NCBI GenBank assembly: GCA_947446865.1
Contig: CANFHX010000001.1
Span: 1-64,000 of the forward strand
Direction of reading: 5' to 3'
Source of the DNA: Flavobacteriaceae bacterium
Lineage (GTDB): Bacteria > Bacteroidota > Bacteroidia > Flavobacteriales > Flavobacteriaceae
Length of the DNA: 64,000 nucleotides
Positions 63,173 through 64,000 of this stretch are shown here, piece by piece. Below the pieces are notes generated by a model that was not told the DNA's origin, did no database searches, and saw only the letters and a program-made list of their open reading frames with translations. A program made the translations under genes and the position numbers. Every line of letters starts with the position of its first letter. Position 1 is the first letter of the stretch.

Positions 63173-63494
63173 ATAAATCGTTTAAATCTTTGTAGTGATT
63201 GTTAGTTAGGTAAGTTATCAAATAGCGATTTGCATTTTTTTCAAAGAAAATATACCAAGTAGTTCTGTTATTTGCTTTGTAAAAAGCATAATTAGATCCG
63301 AATTTTTTTAGTGGTTTTGGAGTTGCTTTATGTGGGAAATTAACTATTTCATACTCCATAAAATCATAAATATTTTGAACATATTGCTGTGCAGTTTCTT
63401 CAAATCCAAAATATTCCTTATCAAAAAGAACTTGCGTTAATTTGTTCAAATAATCAATTACCTCAGGTAAAATTTCAATTGTTACTTTTTCCAA
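63171..63494 (-). CDS. RelE/ParE-superfamily toxin
   Basis: A 107-aa toxin: VTIEILPEVIDYLNKLTQVL, a helical middle (ETAQQYVQNIYDFMEYEI) and the beta-strand end KKFGSNYAFYKANNRTTWYI, FFEKNANRYLITYLTNN. This is the RelE/ParE fold; the target (mRNA or gyrase) cannot be told by eye. It overlaps the upstream antitoxin gene by 13 bases, the usual coupling. It faces pepP tail to tail. Confidence 0.8.
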   Translation of the reverse strand: MEKVTIEILPEVIDYLNKLTQVLFDKEYFGFEETAQQYVQNIYDFMEYEIVNFPHKATPKPLKKFGSNYAFYKANNRTTWYIFFEKNANRYLITYLTNNHYKDLNDL

Positions 63495-63679
63495 GGTAAC
63501 GATTTTATAAATTCTTTTGATTTAATTCTTGCGTCTTCGATAGAAACTCCTCTTTCCCATTCTTTATCAAAATCAAAAGTTTCTTCTAATTTAATAGATT
63601 CTAATTTCTTTAAAATAGTAGCATCTTCAATGGTATGAATCCATTTAATTAAATCTTTTTTTTGTGTGGCTAAATCCAT
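63482..63679 (-). CDS. Antitoxin of the RelE/ParE-like module
   Basis: A 65-aa acidic/basic mixed protein: LIKWIHTIEDATILKKLESI at the N-terminus and a C-terminal tail (WERGVSIEDARIKSKEFIKS) that would wrap the toxin. It matches the small antitoxins that precede RelE/ParE-like toxins in Flavobacterium. No DNA-binding fold is obvious. It has its own promoter at 63694-63725. Confidence 0.78.
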   Translation of the reverse strand: MDLATQKKDLIKWIHTIEDATILKKLESIKLEETFDFDKEWERGVSIEDARIKSKEFIKSLPWKK

Positions 63680-63693
63680 AATCCTATTTTTAT

Positions 63694-63725
63694 CAAAGTT
63701 ACTGAAATATGTTTTACAAAAACAA
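63694..63725 (-). promoter_or_regulatory. Promoter of the RelE/ParE-like module
   Basis: On the minus strand TTG (complement of 63723-63725) and TAACTTTG (complement of 63694-63701) are 21 bases apart. The octamer is the same as in the higBA promoter. The ATG is about 15 bases further on. Confidence 0.5.
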
Positions 63726-63754
63726 TGGCTTCAGGAATCTTTATAGTTAAACCG

Positions 63755-64000
63755 CTATTTCTTCATCCTAATCAACACCTCATTTTGTATCTTCAATACC
63801 TTGTTTTCTTCTTGCAGTTGTGCAATTAATTGATCTTTTTCAGAAATCAAACTCCTATCGGTAGGATTAGTGGTGGTGAAATCATCAGGCAATTGGTTGG
63901 CAATATCTTTAAAGAAATTGTGTTTTAAAGCATAACAAATGTCAATCAAAATCCCCGTTTGAATGCTCTCGTTTTTCATATATTCATTCACAGCAAGTCC
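63755..64000 (-). CDS. C-terminal part of an HTH-type regulator, cut by the window end
   Basis: The frame is open to the window edge (GLAVNEYMKNE...), so the start lies outside; the GTG at 63991 is not a likely start. Visible residues include ESIQTGILIDICYALKHNFF and KDIANQLP, which fit the last helices of XRE-type regulators common in Bacteroidota, followed by a Thr/Asp-rich linker and a coiled-coil tail (EKDQLIAQLQEENKVLKIQ) that probably mediates dimers. The target genes are unknown. It may belong to the next locus. Confidence 0.5.
   Translation of the reverse strand, partial: GLAVNEYMKNESIQTGILIDICYALKHNFFKDIANQLPDDFTTTNPTDRSLISEKDQLIAQLQEENKVLKIQNEVLIRMKK

Noticed and set aside
1..64000. 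tRNA or rRNA genes
   Set aside because: Reading the gaps I saw no cloverleaf-like segment ending in CCA or GC-rich rRNA stretch; a tRNAscan run would be the decisive test.

Overview
The window is about 64 kb of an AT-rich chromosome from a member of Bacteroidota, most likely class Flavobacteriia and a Flavobacterium-like genus. The evidence is consistent across the window. It has TonB-dependent receptors with an N-terminal carboxypeptidase-regulatory-like domain, many lipoproteins, C-terminal type IX secretion (T9SS) sorting tails, a complete moxR/DUF58/batA-E operon, an sdhCAB complex with a single cytochrome b subunit, and promoters of the Bacteroidota type (TTTG or TTG at -33, TAnnTTTG at -7). 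I found no rRNA, no tRNA, no prophage and no CRISPR array.

Layout. 0-0.13 kb: the 3' end of an IS256-family insertion sequence. 0.2-0.6 kb: an 83-bp palindrome-bearing tandem array, followed by a 125-aa orphan gene. 1.3-7.3 kb: a TonB-dependent receptor, two choice-of-anchor-J lipoproteins (one with DUF5689) and a divergent exported endonuclease/phosphatase. 7.4-14.4 kb: 3-hydroxyanthranilate dioxygenase, an ALDH7-type dehydrogenase, PhnA, a small beta-barrel-like protein, a PPP-type phosphatase, an AlbA_2 protein and an aldo/keto reductase. 14.6-23.7 kb: the moxR-bat operon. 23.9-33 kb: nadD, an iron alcohol dehydrogenase, gpsA, uvrC, a patatin/outer-membrane protein and an amino-acid permease. 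33.2-45.3 kb: hmgA and hppD, a candidate small RNA, a DUF3108 gene, kynA, an M23 lipoprotein, pgi, a second TonB receptor and glyS. 45.4-48.8 kb: comF followed by a segment with two T9SS paralogues, bounded by a 59-bp duplication of the comF 3' end. 48.8-55 kb: a lipoprotein, a nitrilase-like amidase, a GH92 glycosidase and a small lipoprotein. 54.7-58.9 kb: sdhCAB interrupted by an mntA/hepT toxin-antitoxin module whose hepT is broken. 59-64 kb: a higBA module, a lipoprotein, ChaN, aminopeptidase P, a RelE/ParE-like module and the end of an HTH regulator.

Metabolically the window combines amino-acid catabolism (tryptophan: kynA and 3-hydroxyanthranilate dioxygenase; tyrosine: hppD and hmgA; possibly lysine: the ALDH7 gene) with aerobic respiration (sdhCAB), surface acquisition of polymers (TonB receptors, GH92, secreted nuclease) and cell-envelope upkeep. 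The most unusual signals are structural. Accessory modules sit directly behind the 3' ends of core genes, twice with a duplicated gene tail. Several families of interspersed palindromes occupy intergenic gaps, including gaps inside the bat operon. One promoter-terminator pair has no ORF between its parts and may be a small RNA gene.
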